64,000 nt of DNA from WTFY01 sp965220875. Lineage in GTDB: Bacteria > Pseudomonadota > Gammaproteobacteria > UBA4575. The stretch lies in assembly GCA_965220875.1 (NCBI GenBank), contig OZ244849.1, positions 1,178,001 through 1,242,000 of the forward strand. Direction: 5' to 3'. Position numbers and translations under genes: made by a program. Shown piece by piece: positions 44,737-53,010 of the stretch. How positions within the stretch are numbered: the first letter of the stretch is position 1; each line of letters opens with the position of its first letter. A model generated the notes under the pieces. The model saw nothing but the letters and a program-made list of their open reading frames with translations, did no database searches and was not told the origin of the DNA.

Positions 44737-46991
44737 ATTCGAACCTGGAAATGGACTTTGGGGCGGAAACGAAGCTTCCCATACAGCAGTTTGCCGAAAA
44801 AGCCTACCTGGAATACTCCATGTACGCCATCCTGGATCGTGCATTGCCGGGTATCGGGGACGGGCTGAAGCCCGTTCAGCGCCGTATCGTCTACGCAATG
44901 TCCGAGCTTGGACTCTCATCGGCTTCCAAGCCCAAAAAATCGGCACGCACGGTAGGCGATGTGATCGGCAAGTATCATCCGCACGGCGACAGTGCCTGCT
45001 ACGAAGCCATGGTGCTGATGGCGCAGGATTTCACCTATCGGTATCCCCTGATTGACGGGCAGGGCAACTGGGGCTCAACGGATGACCCGAAATCCTTTGC
45101 GGCCATGCGCTATACCGAATCCAGGCTGACCCCGTATGCCAGGGCCCTGTTGCAGGAACTGGATCAGGGTACGGCAGCGTGGCAGTCGAATTTTGACGGC
45201 ACGCTGTCTGAGCCGGTCATCCTTCCTGCACGGTTGCCCAATCTGCTGCTGAACGGTTCGACCGGTATCGCGGTGGGAATGTCGACGGATATCCCCGCAC
45301 ATAATCTGAATGAAGTCGTGAATGCCTGCGTACATCTGCTGGAACACCCCAGGGCCACCGTGGAGGACCTTTGCAGGCATATACAAGGGCCGGACTGTCC
45401 GACGGATGCGGAAATCACCTCTTCGCGCGAAGAGCTGCTGGACATGTACGAGAAGGGTTCGGGCTCCTTTCGAATGCGCGCACGGTACGAAAAGGAGGAA
45501 GGCAGCCTGATCGTCATTGCACTGCCGTACCAGGTTTCGGGTGCCAAGGTTCTGGAACAGATTGCCCAGCAGATGCAGGCCAGGAAGCTTCCCATGGTGC
45601 AGAACTTGCGCGATGAGTCGGATTACGAGAATCCCGTGAGAATCGTGATTACCCCGCGCAGCCGCGGCACGGATACCGAGGCGCTGATGTCCCACCTGTT
45701 TGCAACCACTGATCTCGAACGCAATTACCGGGTGAACCTGAACGTGATCGGGACGGACGGGCGGCCACAGGTCAAGAACCTTGCCATGATGCTGAAGGAG
45801 TGGCTTGCATTCAGGAAGGAAACCGTCAAGCGCAGGCTGCAGTGGCGGCTGGACAAGGTCACCGGCAGGCTGCACATTCTGGAAGGGCTGCTGCTCGCGT
45901 ATCTGAACCTTGACGAGGTCATCAGGATCGTTCGTGAAGAGGAGGACCCCAGGGCAAGCCTGATCCGCACCTTCAGCCTGAGCGATGAACAGGCAGAGGC
46001 CATTCTGAATACACGCCTGCGCAATCTGGCCAGGCTCGAGGAAGCCAGGATCAGGGACGAGCAGCAGGAGCTTGCTTCCGAGCGGGCGGAGCTTCAGCGA
46101 ATCCTGAAATCCGCTGCGCGGCTCAAGACGCTCGTCAAGAAGGAATTGATGCAGGATGCAGGTGAGTTTGGAGATTCGCGACGCTGTCAGCTGGTCGAGC
46201 GGGGCGCATCGACTGCCATGGATGAATCTGAGCTGGTGCCTGCCGAGTCCATTACGGTGGTGCTGTCTGAAAGGGGCTGGATACGTGCTGGCAAGGGCGC
46301 TGATATCGATGCGCGCGCCCTGAACTACAAGCTGGGAGATGCCTACCTGACGCATGTGACAGGGAAATCCAATCAGCCGGTACTGTTCCTGGATTCACGA
46401 GGGAGGTGCTATTCCCTGCCCGCATACAGCCTGCCTTCTGCAAGGGGTCAGGGTGAACCACTGAGCGGGCACCTGAAGACGGCTGACGGCATGCAGTTCA
46501 CTGGCATGATGATGGGTGAGCCCGACGATTGCTTCCTGCTTGCAAGCAGTGCCGGTTACGGGTTCGTCTGCAGGCTGGAGGACATGTTGACACGAAACCG
46601 CTCCGGGAAGACCATACTCTCGGTACCGGAAGGCTCGGTGTCCCTGGCGCCCGTCAAGCTTCGTGACCCGGACAAGGACTGGATCGTCGCGGTAGGGTCT
46701 GCGGGGCACATGCTGGTGATATCGGCCGGGGAATTGCCGAGACTTTCCAGGGGCAAGGGGAACAGGATCATCAACCTGCCCGGCGGGAAAGCGGCGGGCG
46801 GCGATGAATCCATGTCGGTTGTCTCGGCGGTGCAGGAGGGGGAGTCCGTTGTCCTGCACGCGGGAAAACGTACCAAGAAGATGAGTGCGAAAGAGATCCG
46901 AACCTACCGGAGCGAGCGTGCCAGGCGTGGCACGCTGCTTTCCAGGGGGTACCGCAGCGTGGATGCGATCGAGGTACATCATGCGAAGTGA
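44733..46991 (+). CDS. parC: DNA topoisomerase IV subunit A
   Basis: Cleavage-rejoining subunit. 752 residues from GTG 44733. The catalytic Tyr is Y127 in AMRYTESRL; the quinolone-resistance region GKYHPHGDSACYEAM has S87 and E91, the residues found in unmutated E. coli-type alleles. An N-terminal winged helix domain, a tower with coiled coil and a C-terminal beta-pinwheel (from about 480) are in order. Last gene of the parE-parC pair. Confidence 0.96.
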   Translation: MNSNLEMDFGAETKLPIQQFAEKAYLEYSMYAILDRALPGIGDGLKPVQRRIVYAMSELGLSSASKPKKSARTVGDVIGKYHPHGDSACYEAMVLMAQDFTYRYPLIDGQGNWGSTDDPKSFAAMRYTESRLTPYARALLQELDQGTAAWQSNFDGTLSEPVILPARLPNLLLNGSTGIAVGMSTDIPAHNLNEVVNACVHLLEHPRATVEDLCRHIQGPDCPTDAEITSSREELLDMYEKGSGSFRMRARYEKEEGSLIVIALPYQVSGAKVLEQIAQQMQARKLPMVQNLRDESDYENPVRIVITPRSRGTDTEALMSHLFATTDLERNYRVNLNVIGTDGRPQVKNLAMMLKEWLAFRKETVKRRLQWRLDKVTGRLHILEGLLLAYLNLDEVIRIVREEEDPRASLIRTFSLSDEQAEAILNTRLRNLARLEEARIRDEQQELASERAELQRILKSAARLKTLVKKELMQDAGEFGDSRRCQLVERGASTAMDESELVPAESITVVLSERGWIRAGKGADIDARALNYKLGDAYLTHVTGKSNQPVLFLDSRGRCYSLPAYSLPSARGQGEPLSGHLKTADGMQFTGMMMGEPDDCFLLASSAGYGFVCRLEDMLTRNRSGKTILSVPEGSVSLAPVKLRDPDKDWIVAVGSAGHMLVISAGELPRLSRGKGNRIINLPGGKAAGGDESMSVVSAVQEGESVVLHAGKRTKKMSAKEIRTYRSERARRGTLLSRGYRSVDAIEVHHAK

Positions 46992-47090
46992 GGCGGCAGG
47001 CTGAACCCTGCAGGCGGAAAGGCTGTCGAAGAGGGTACACGGCAAAATCGCTGCGGTGCGGACGGTTGCTGAACAGGCGAGGAATTCAAT

Positions 47091-47978
47091 ATGGGTATGC
47101 GCATTATTTTGTTTTTGATCACGAATTTTTCAATCGTCCTGGTCCTGAGTGTCAGCGCCAGGGTACTTGGCCTGGATCACTGGCTGGCACAGCAGGGATT
47201 GGCTGGACAGCTGAACGGCCTGTTGATCATGTCGCTGGCCTTCGGGTTCGGCGGCGCATTTATTTCCCTGGCCATTTCAAAATGGATGGCCAAGCGCAGC
47301 ATGGGCGTCAAGGTGATTGAGCAGCCCGCCAACCGTTCCGAGCGCTGGTTGCTGGAAACCGTCGGGAAACAGGCCGAGCAGGCCGGCATCGGAATGCCCG
47401 AGGTAGGGATTTTCAACTCCCCCCAGCCCAATGCCTTCGCGACCGGAATGAACCGGAATCATGCACTGGTCGCAGTCAGCACGGGCCTGCTTGACGTGAT
47501 GAGCCAGGACGAGGTGGAAGCGGTGCTGGGTCACGAGGTCAGCCATGTTGCCAACGGCGACATGGTCACCATGGGACTGCTGCAGGGCATACTGAACACC
47601 TTCGTGATTTTCCTGTCACGTGTTGTGGGCTTGCTCGTTGACAAGGTCATTTTCAAGGTGCAGCGGGGTATCGGGCCCGGGTATTTCATCGCGAGCATCA
47701 TCGCCGAGATAATCCTGGGCATTCTGGCGGCCATCATCGCCAGCTGGTTTTCAAGACGGAGGGAATTCCGTGCGGATGCGGGGGGTGCCCAGCTTGCGGG
47801 CCGTGAGAAGATGATTGCGGCACTGCAGCGGCTGCAGGCGCAGTCCGAACCCGAAGAACTTCCCGGGCAGCTGGCGGCATTTGGTATCTCCGGCCGTGTC
47901 AGGGGGGGATTGCAGAAGCTGCTGATGTCTCACCCGCCTCTCAGTGAACGGATTGCTTCCCTGAAACAGGCCCGGTGA
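47091..47978 (+). CDS. htpX: Protease HtpX
   Basis: Membrane-embedded zinc protease that degrades misfolded inner-membrane proteins, partly overlapping FtsH. 295 residues (E. coli 293). Two N-terminal membrane segments, HEVSH zinc motif at 148-152 (GHEVSHVANGDM), a further membrane pair and the zinc Glu in SRRREFRADAGGA. Ribosome site GAGGAA before ATG 47091. Convergent with epmB. Confidence 0.96.
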   Translation: MGMRIILFLITNFSIVLVLSVSARVLGLDHWLAQQGLAGQLNGLLIMSLAFGFGGAFISLAISKWMAKRSMGVKVIEQPANRSERWLLETVGKQAEQAGIGMPEVGIFNSPQPNAFATGMNRNHALVAVSTGLLDVMSQDEVEAVLGHEVSHVANGDMVTMGLLQGILNTFVIFLSRVVGLLVDKVIFKVQRGIGPGYFIASIIAEIILGILAAIIASWFSRRREFRADAGGAQLAGREKMIAALQRLQAQSEPEELPGQLAAFGISGRVRGGLQKLLMSHPPLSERIASLKQAR

Positions 47979-47988
47979 GGACCGGGCC
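47969..47988 (+). terminator. Perfect hairpin between convergent htpX and epmB
   Basis: GGCCCGGT-gagg-ACCGGGCC, an 8-bp stem with a 4-nt loop that overlaps the htpX stop and precedes the epmB stop by 11 nt. It lacks a U-run on either strand, so intrinsic termination is doubtful, but the position between converging genes fits a shared transcript end. Confidence 0.5.
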
Positions 47989-47999
47989 GGCTGCAGGGG

Positions 48000-49031
48000 T
48001 CACCGGAAGCCCAGGGGTGTTTTGCATGGATGACCGGGTTGCTCCTTTACGAGCCTCGGAACCAGGTAGCCGGGCAGTCGCGCCGACAGCTCGTCCATGA
48101 TCTTGCATGCCTGGTCTTCGTTCACTTCAAAATGCATGGTGTTCTGCACCTTGTCCGGAAGGTGCAGGTAATAGGGCAGCACGCCCGAATCGAACAGTTT
48201 TTCGCTGAGCATGACCAAGGTATCCGGATGGTCATTTACGTTTCGGAGCAGGACGCTCTGGTTCAGCAAGTGACATCGGGCTCGGGACAGTCCTGCGAGC
48301 TTTGCCTGTAGCTCGGAGTCAATCTCCCGGGGGTGGTTTACGTGCACCACCAGCACGGTTTTCAGCCTGGAGCGGTTTACCCATTCAATCAGCCGTGAAT
48401 TGATCCGTGCCGGGATGACCACGGGAAGACGTGTGTGGATTCTCAGGCGCATGACATGCGGTATGGATTCAAGCTGACGCTCAAGTTCGGCGAGTTCCCC
48501 GTCATCCAGCACCAGCGGGTCGCCGCCGCTCAGTATGACTTCACGAATGGTGCTGTCCTGCGCAATTTTCCGCAGTGCGCCCTGCCAGGCGTCCCTGCGG
48601 GGATTCTGCGATGAATAGGGGAAATGTCTCCGGAAGCAGAAGCGGCAGTGTACCGCGCAACGGCTGGTAGCCAGCAGCAGGGCGCGTCCATCGTATTTTT
48701 TCAGCAAGCCGGGAGCCAGGGCGCTTTCCAGGTCACCCACGGCATCCATGCGGAAATCCTCGGATTCATTTTCCTCCAGCGCGTGGGGCAGGACCTGCAG
48801 GAGCAGCGGGTCGTTCGGGTCAGACCGCTGCATGCGCCGCACGTAGTCCCATGGCACCCGCAACGGGAATTGCCGGCTGGCGGCGGTGCTGACCGGAAGC
48901 TCTGCCGGGTCCAGGTGCAGGGCACTGCAAAGCGTTTCCATGCAGGTTATGGAGTCCCTGTATTGCTGCTGCCAATTTGTTTCCGGGCCTGACGGGACTC
49001 GTGCTAGACTCTGCGCGGTGGTGGATTTCAT
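48000..49031 (-). CDS. epmB: EpmB, EF-P lysine 2,3-aminomutase
   Basis: Radical SAM/PLP enzyme that makes (R)-beta-lysine, which EpmA attaches to EF-P. 343 residues. SAM-binding cysteines C125, C129 and C132 in CAVHCRFC. The Lys of LSGGDPL region and the PLP-proximal blocks (LLNQSVLLRNVND, PYYLHLPDKV) match lysine 2,3-aminomutases. Divergent from efp with 20 nt between the ATGs, so both promoters lie inside the other gene. Confidence 0.94.
   Translation of the reverse strand: MKSTTAQSLARVPSGPETNWQQQYRDSITCMETLCSALHLDPAELPVSTAASRQFPLRVPWDYVRRMQRSDPNDPLLLQVLPHALEENESEDFRMDAVGDLESALAPGLLKKYDGRALLLATSRCAVHCRFCFRRHFPYSSQNPRRDAWQGALRKIAQDSTIREVILSGGDPLVLDDGELAELERQLESIPHVMRLRIHTRLPVVIPARINSRLIEWVNRSRLKTVLVVHVNHPREIDSELQAKLAGLSRARCHLLNQSVLLRNVNDHPDTLVMLSEKLFDSGVLPYYLHLPDKVQNTMHFEVNEDQACKIMDELSARLPGYLVPRLVKEQPGHPCKTPLGFR
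49002..49010 (+). promoter_or_regulatory. Candidate efp promoter inside epmB
   Basis: Extended -10 TGC-TAGACT about 42 nt before the efp ATG, on the strand opposite to epmB. No strong -35 (TTGTTT at 48977-48982 is 22 nt away). Position is plausible because the 20-nt gap cannot hold a promoter. Confidence 0.35.
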
Positions 49032-49051
49032 GGTTTCACCGGTAATTGTTG

Positions 49052-49621
49052 ATGGCTGTTTATCATACCAACGAATTTCGGGCAGGCCTCAAGCTCATTC
49101 TAGATGGCACTCCGTATGCCATCGTCGAGAACGAGTTCGTAAAACCCGGCAAGGGGCAGGCGTTCAACCGTGTCAAGCTGCGTAATCTGAAAACGGGGCG
49201 GGTCATTGACCGTACTTTCAAATCAGGGGAATCGGTCGAGGGTGCGGATGTCGTCGACCAGGACATGCAGTATCTCTACAACGACGGAGAGCAATGGCAT
49301 TTCATGGAACCGGATTCATTTGAACAGTATGCCGCGCCGAAGTCTATAGTGGCTGAGGCCGCCCAGTGGCTGAAAGGGCAGGAGATCTGCTGTGTGACCC
49401 TGCTGGACGGCGTGCCGCTCGCCGTGACGCCTCCCAATTTTGTCGAGCTGAAGATTACCCGCACTGAGCCTGGAGTCCGGGGAGATACTGCAACCGGCGG
49501 TGTCAAGCCGGCAACGGTTGAAACCGGTGCGGTTGTCAAGGTACCGCTGTTTGTCGAGGAAGGTGAAGTGCTGCGAATCGACACGCGCAATGCAGAGTAC
49601 GTCTCACGCGTCAAGGAGTGA
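49052..49621 (+). CDS. efp: Elongation factor P
   Basis: Rescues ribosomes stalled on polyproline. 189 residues, N-terminus MAVYHTNEFRAGLK. K34 in FVKPGKGQ is the lysine beta-lysylated by EpmA; three KOW/OB domains with VTPPNFVELKI and VKVPLFVEEGEVLRIDTR are conserved. ATG 49052 is taken over two in-frame TTG codons upstream. The modifying enzymes are on either side. Confidence 0.97.
   Translation: MAVYHTNEFRAGLKLILDGTPYAIVENEFVKPGKGQAFNRVKLRNLKTGRVIDRTFKSGESVEGADVVDQDMQYLYNDGEQWHFMEPDSFEQYAAPKSIVAEAAQWLKGQEICCVTLLDGVPLAVTPPNFVELKITRTEPGVRGDTATGGVKPATVETGAVVKVPLFVEEGEVLRIDTRNAEYVSRVKE
49062..49070 (-). promoter_or_regulatory. Candidate epmB promoter inside efp
   Basis: On the minus strand, TGG-TATGAT lies about 30 nt before the epmB ATG, with TTGAGG about 19 nt upstream as a possible -35. 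Mirrors the efp promoter inside epmB. Confidence 0.35.
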
Positions 49622-49675
49622 TTCGGAGCCGTCGCCCGAAACCAGGCCAGGCTGCATGCAGGACTTCCCGTTGCA

Positions 49676-50623
49676 TTGAAATCTCCGGACCACCATGGGA
49701 TCCCCTGCCTCGAGGCTCTTCAGGCACGTGCCCGGTTGTACGCCCAGGTGCGGGATTTTTTTGCGGAACGTGACGTGCTGGAAGTCGAAACGCCGATCAT
49801 CAATCCCCACACGGTGACCGATCCGCATATTGAAAGTATCGGGATCAGCCACGAGGACAGCAGGCAGTACCTGCATACCTCGCCCGAGCATGCAATGAAA
49901 AGGCTGCTCGTCTCCCTCAGGTGCGATATCTACCAGCTCTGCAAGGTGTTCCGTGCCGGAGAGGCCGGCCGGTTTCATCATCCTGAGTTCACCATGCTGG
50001 AGTGGTACCGGGTGGGCTGGAGCTACCAGGAGTTGATGAGGGAAGTGGAGCAGCTGGTGATGCACTTGCTGCCGGGGCATGTACGCCTGCTTGAATCCGG
50101 GGCCATGGGGTACCGGGAGGCGTTCGTGCGGTATTGCGGGCTGGACCCCTGGACGGCGCGGGCAGAGGATTACAGGATCGCATGCAGGGATGCGGGTCTT
50201 GCCCCGGCCATGCAGTATTCCTGCGATGACTACCAGGCGCTGCTGCTTGACCAGGTCATCGCGCAGCGGCTGCCGGGTGACCGGCTGACGTTCATCCACG
50301 ACTTCCCTGCGCAGCTTGCAAGCCTGGCGAGAATCGACAGCGAGGGCCGGGCGCAGCGCTTCGAGCTTTATGTCGGGAACCTGGAGCTTGCGAACGGCTA
50401 CCAGGAGCTCACCGATGCGGAGGAACTGGCGGCGCGGTTTGAACAGGACAATGAAAAGCGCACCCGGGCCGGCAAGCGCCCGATGGAACCCGATCCATGC
50501 CTGGTGGAGGCCCTTCGCGAGGGATTGCCCGATTGTGCCGGAGTGGCACTGGGCATTGACCGGTTGCTGATGCTCGTCACCGGCGCAGACCGGATCAGCG
50601 ATGTGCTTGCGCCTCGGGGCTGA
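49676..50623 (+). CDS. epmA: EpmA (PoxA/GenX), EF-P beta-lysyltransferase
   Basis: Class II aminoacyl-tRNA synthetase paralogue that charges K34 of EF-P with beta-lysine. 315 residues. Motif 2 PEFTMLEWYR, motif 3 GVALGIDRLLML and the LysRS-like EVETPI are present; the anticodon-binding domain of true LysRS is missing, as expected for EpmA. Start TTG 49676 (MKSPDHHG) is the only one that leaves the usual short lead-in to FFAERDVLEVETP. Its 3' end overlaps the psd 3' end by 29 nt on opposite strands. Confidence 0.93.
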   Translation: MKSPDHHGIPCLEALQARARLYAQVRDFFAERDVLEVETPIINPHTVTDPHIESIGISHEDSRQYLHTSPEHAMKRLLVSLRCDIYQLCKVFRAGEAGRFHHPEFTMLEWYRVGWSYQELMREVEQLVMHLLPGHVRLLESGAMGYREAFVRYCGLDPWTARAEDYRIACRDAGLAPAMQYSCDDYQALLLDQVIAQRLPGDRLTFIHDFPAQLASLARIDSEGRAQRFELYVGNLELANGYQELTDAEELAARFEQDNEKRTRAGKRPMEPDPCLVEALREGLPDCAGVALGIDRLLMLVTGADRISDVLAPRG

Positions 50624-51479
50624 CGGCCTGCGAGAACCTGCCGAGTGACTGCCCCATCCTGACAGCCTGGCCTGGCCCGAGATCCGGGTGCCATGCGATG
50701 GACTCCGATTCAAAGGCGACAATCACGGTAGACCCCATGTTGAACACGCCCAGTTCCTCGCCCTTTTTCAGTTCCGTACCCGAATATTGTCTTCTGTGAA
50801 GGGTTTTCCCGCGGGGCGGCGTGACCAGTCCGTGCCAGGAAGTTTCAATCGCCGCGACATTCACTGCGCCGACCATGACGACTGCCATGTGTCCCAGGCC
50901 GGTCCTGAAAACAGAGACCACCCGCTCGTTGCGGGCATACAGGCTGTTCAGGGTTTCTGCTGCGTAGGGTGCCACACTGAACAGGCGTCCGGGTATGTGG
51001 ATCATTTCCAGCAGCTCCCCATCGACGGGCATGTGCACGCGGTGGTAACTTCCTGGAGACAGGTAGATCGTTGCGAACTTGCCGCGTTCACACAGGCCGG
51101 GGTATTCCCGGCCCCCGCCCAGCAGCCGGGGCATCGAGAACAACCGGCCCTTGGCCTGGATCACATGCTGCCCGGTGTAGGACGACAGCTGGCTGATGTA
51201 CCCGTCGGCCGGGCACATGATTTCATTCTCTGCAGGGGCGATGGGCCGGGCTCCCGGAATCAGCCTGCGGGTGAAAAATTCATTGAAAGTCGCGTAGCTT
51301 CCGGATTCCGGAAGGCAGGCCCCGTGCATGTCAACATTGAACGCCCGGATAAAGACACGTATGGCAGGGTTTACCAGGGGTGTCCGCAAGCGCGTCATCC
51401 GGTACATGATCCTTGATACGAGGTGGTGGGGAAACAGGTGGAACAGGAATCCCCTGCAGTGCTTCAAGAAGGCATTCAT
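50595..51479 (-). CDS. psd: Phosphatidylserine decarboxylase
   Basis: Converts phosphatidylserine to phosphatidylethanolamine in the inner membrane. 294 residues, a proenzyme that self-cleaves into beta and alpha chains at Gly-Ser. The cleavage motif is MGST at residues 248-251 (NMGSTVIV) where E. coli has LGST. The YHRVHMPVDG block and TFNEFFTRRL are typical. The ATG 51479 overlaps the stop of the upstream small gene by one base, so translation is coupled. Confidence 0.95.
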   Translation of the reverse strand: MNAFLKHCRGFLFHLFPHHLVSRIMYRMTRLRTPLVNPAIRVFIRAFNVDMHGACLPESGSYATFNEFFTRRLIPGARPIAPAENEIMCPADGYISQLSSYTGQHVIQAKGRLFSMPRLLGGGREYPGLCERGKFATIYLSPGSYHRVHMPVDGELLEMIHIPGRLFSVAPYAAETLNSLYARNERVVSVFRTGLGHMAVVMVGAVNVAAIETSWHGLVTPPRGKTLHRRQYSGTELKKGEELGVFNMGSTVIVAFESESIAWHPDLGPGQAVRMGQSLGRFSQAVSPEAQAHR

Positions 51480-51784
51480 CAGCTGCCCTGCGGTTTTCCG
51501 TGATGTTCGTTTCCTGGATTTGCAGGCACGGAATAGGCCACACCCGGTGCACGGCCCAGGCTGTCGAGTTCAGTTTCGGTGCCAGTCAGGCCGAACTGCG
51601 GGAATGTGCGCGGCTGTGCATGCAGCGAAGTGCCGCTTTCGAGCAAGGAAGGTTCCACGTGCCGGGGTGCCTTCAGCCAGTAAAAAAACGCCATGCATGC
51701 CGTGAAGCCTGCAACGGCCAGAAGCAGCAATATGTCGCGGCGCAGGGTCTGTCTTGTTCTGGATGTATCCGGGTCAGAAGGCAT
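51479..51784 (-). CDS. Small membrane protein, function unknown, coupled to psd
   Basis: 101 residues from ATG 51784. A basic N-terminus (RTRQTLRRD), one strong membrane segment (about residues 18-37, DILLLLAVAGFTACMAFFYW), then a polar tail with Pro and Gly. I do not recognise the family. The start ATG is preceded 6 nt by an extended -10, and its stop overlaps psd, so it heads a two-gene unit with psd. A psd partner or small regulator is possible; nothing in the sequence says more. Confidence 0.6.
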   Translation of the reverse strand: MPSDPDTSRTRQTLRRDILLLLAVAGFTACMAFFYWLKAPRHVEPSLLESGTSLHAQPRTFPQFGLTGTETELDSLGRAPGVAYSVPANPGNEHHGKPQGS

Positions 51785-51790
51785 GACAGG

Positions 51791-51799
51791 ATTATCGCA
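51791..51799 (-). promoter_or_regulatory. Extended -10 promoter for the small gene-psd unit
   Basis: On the minus strand, TGC-GATAAT (complement of 51791-51799) with 6 nt to the ATG at 51784. Same spacing as the sites before aroC and the DUF2007 gene, and suggests a leaderless mRNA. Confidence 0.5.
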
Positions 51800-51848
51800 C
51801 AATTGATTCCGGCAGGTAGTTCGGGGCGGGCAGTTATCGCGCGGGAAA

Positions 51849-51857
51849 TGCTACAAT
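51849..51857 (+). promoter_or_regulatory. Extended -10 promoter for aroC
   Basis: TGC-TACAAT (51849-51857) with 6 nt to the aroC ATG at 51864. Transcription would start at the ATG, giving a leaderless message; no ribosome site is present in the gap. Back to back with the promoter of the psd unit. Confidence 0.5.
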
Positions 51858-51863
51858 CCCGGG

Positions 51864-52964
51864 ATGCCAGGGAATACTCTAGGAAAACTGTTCACGGTCA
51901 CTTCATTTGGTGAAAGTCATGGAACTGCGATAGGCTGCATTGTCGACGGGTGCCCTCCGGGCCTGGAACTTGACAGCTCGGACCTGCAGGCCGACCTGGA
52001 GCGACGCCGTCCAGGCAGGTCGCGCCACACCTCACAGCGCCGCGAGCCGGATCAGGTCGAGATCCTGTCTGGCACGCATGCAGGCTGCACCACGGGCACA
52101 CCCATCGGGCTGATCATCTACAATCAGGATGCCCGGTCAAAGGACTATGACAGCATAAGGGACAAGTTTCGGCCTGGCCACGCAGACTACACCTACCTGA
52201 AAAAATACGGCTTGCGGGATCATCGTGGCGGCGGGCGCTCATCGGCGCGCGAGACCGCGATGCGTGTGGCGGCAGGGGCCATTGCCAGGAAGTACCTCAG
52301 GGTGAAGTCGGGCATTCTCATACGCGGCTACCTGTCACAGCTGGGTTCGCTGGAAATCACCCACAAGGACTGGGATGCCGTGGAGTCCAATCCCTTTTTT
52401 TGCCCGGACGCCGAACTGGTGGCGCAACTGGAAAGCCTCGTGGACGACCTGCGCAAACAGGGCGATTCAACCGGTGCTCGCGTGACGGCCATGGCGTGTG
52501 GCATGCCGGCAGGCCTTGGAGAGCCGGTATTCGACCGGTTGGATGCCGATGTTGCCCACGCGATGATGAGCATCAATGCGGTCAAGGGGGTCGAGATCGG
52601 GGCGGGCTTTCGCAGTGTCGGCCAGACCGGAAGCCAGCATCGTGACGAAATGACTCCGGAAGGATTCCTGAGCAATCATGCCGGTGGGGTACTGGGCGGG
52701 ATTTCTACCGGCCAGGACCTGCTGGTCCATGTCGCGTTCAAGCCGACTTCAAGCATTCGTGTTCCCGGCAGGACGGTGGATGTGCATGGCGATCCCTGCG
52801 AAATTGTGACGACCGGCCGACATGATCCTTGCGTGGGGATACGCGGCGTGCCGATCGTTGAAGCCATGCTCGCGATTGTTGTCATGGACCATCTGCTTCG
52901 CCACCGTGCACAAAACCCGGACGTGAAAGATGCTGCTCCGCGCATTCCGCCCTCCGTTTCGTGA
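51864..52964 (+). CDS. aroC: Chorismate synthase
   Basis: Last step of the shikimate pathway: EPSP to chorismate with reduced FMN. 366 residues. Three signatures are complete: GESHGTAIG near the start, DHRGGGRSSARET and GRHDPCVGIRGVP near the end. No ribosome site precedes ATG 51864, which is 6 nt after a -10 element. Next gene 46 nt downstream. Confidence 0.97.
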   Translation: MPGNTLGKLFTVTSFGESHGTAIGCIVDGCPPGLELDSSDLQADLERRRPGRSRHTSQRREPDQVEILSGTHAGCTTGTPIGLIIYNQDARSKDYDSIRDKFRPGHADYTYLKKYGLRDHRGGGRSSARETAMRVAAGAIARKYLRVKSGILIRGYLSQLGSLEITHKDWDAVESNPFFCPDAELVAQLESLVDDLRKQGDSTGARVTAMACGMPAGLGEPVFDRLDADVAHAMMSINAVKGVEIGAGFRSVGQTGSQHRDEMTPEGFLSNHAGGVLGGISTGQDLLVHVAFKPTSSIRVPGRTVDVHGDPCEIVTTGRHDPCVGIRGVPIVEAMLAIVVMDHLLRHRAQNPDVKDAAPRIPPSVS

Positions 52965-53010
52965 CGGGTTTGTGACGGTCAAGCCTGTGAAAGCAGTTTC
53001 CTGAAGCAAC

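Noticed and set aside
45075..46355. 426-codon minus-strand frame within parC
   Set aside because: Antisense to a complete parC; no recognisable motif.
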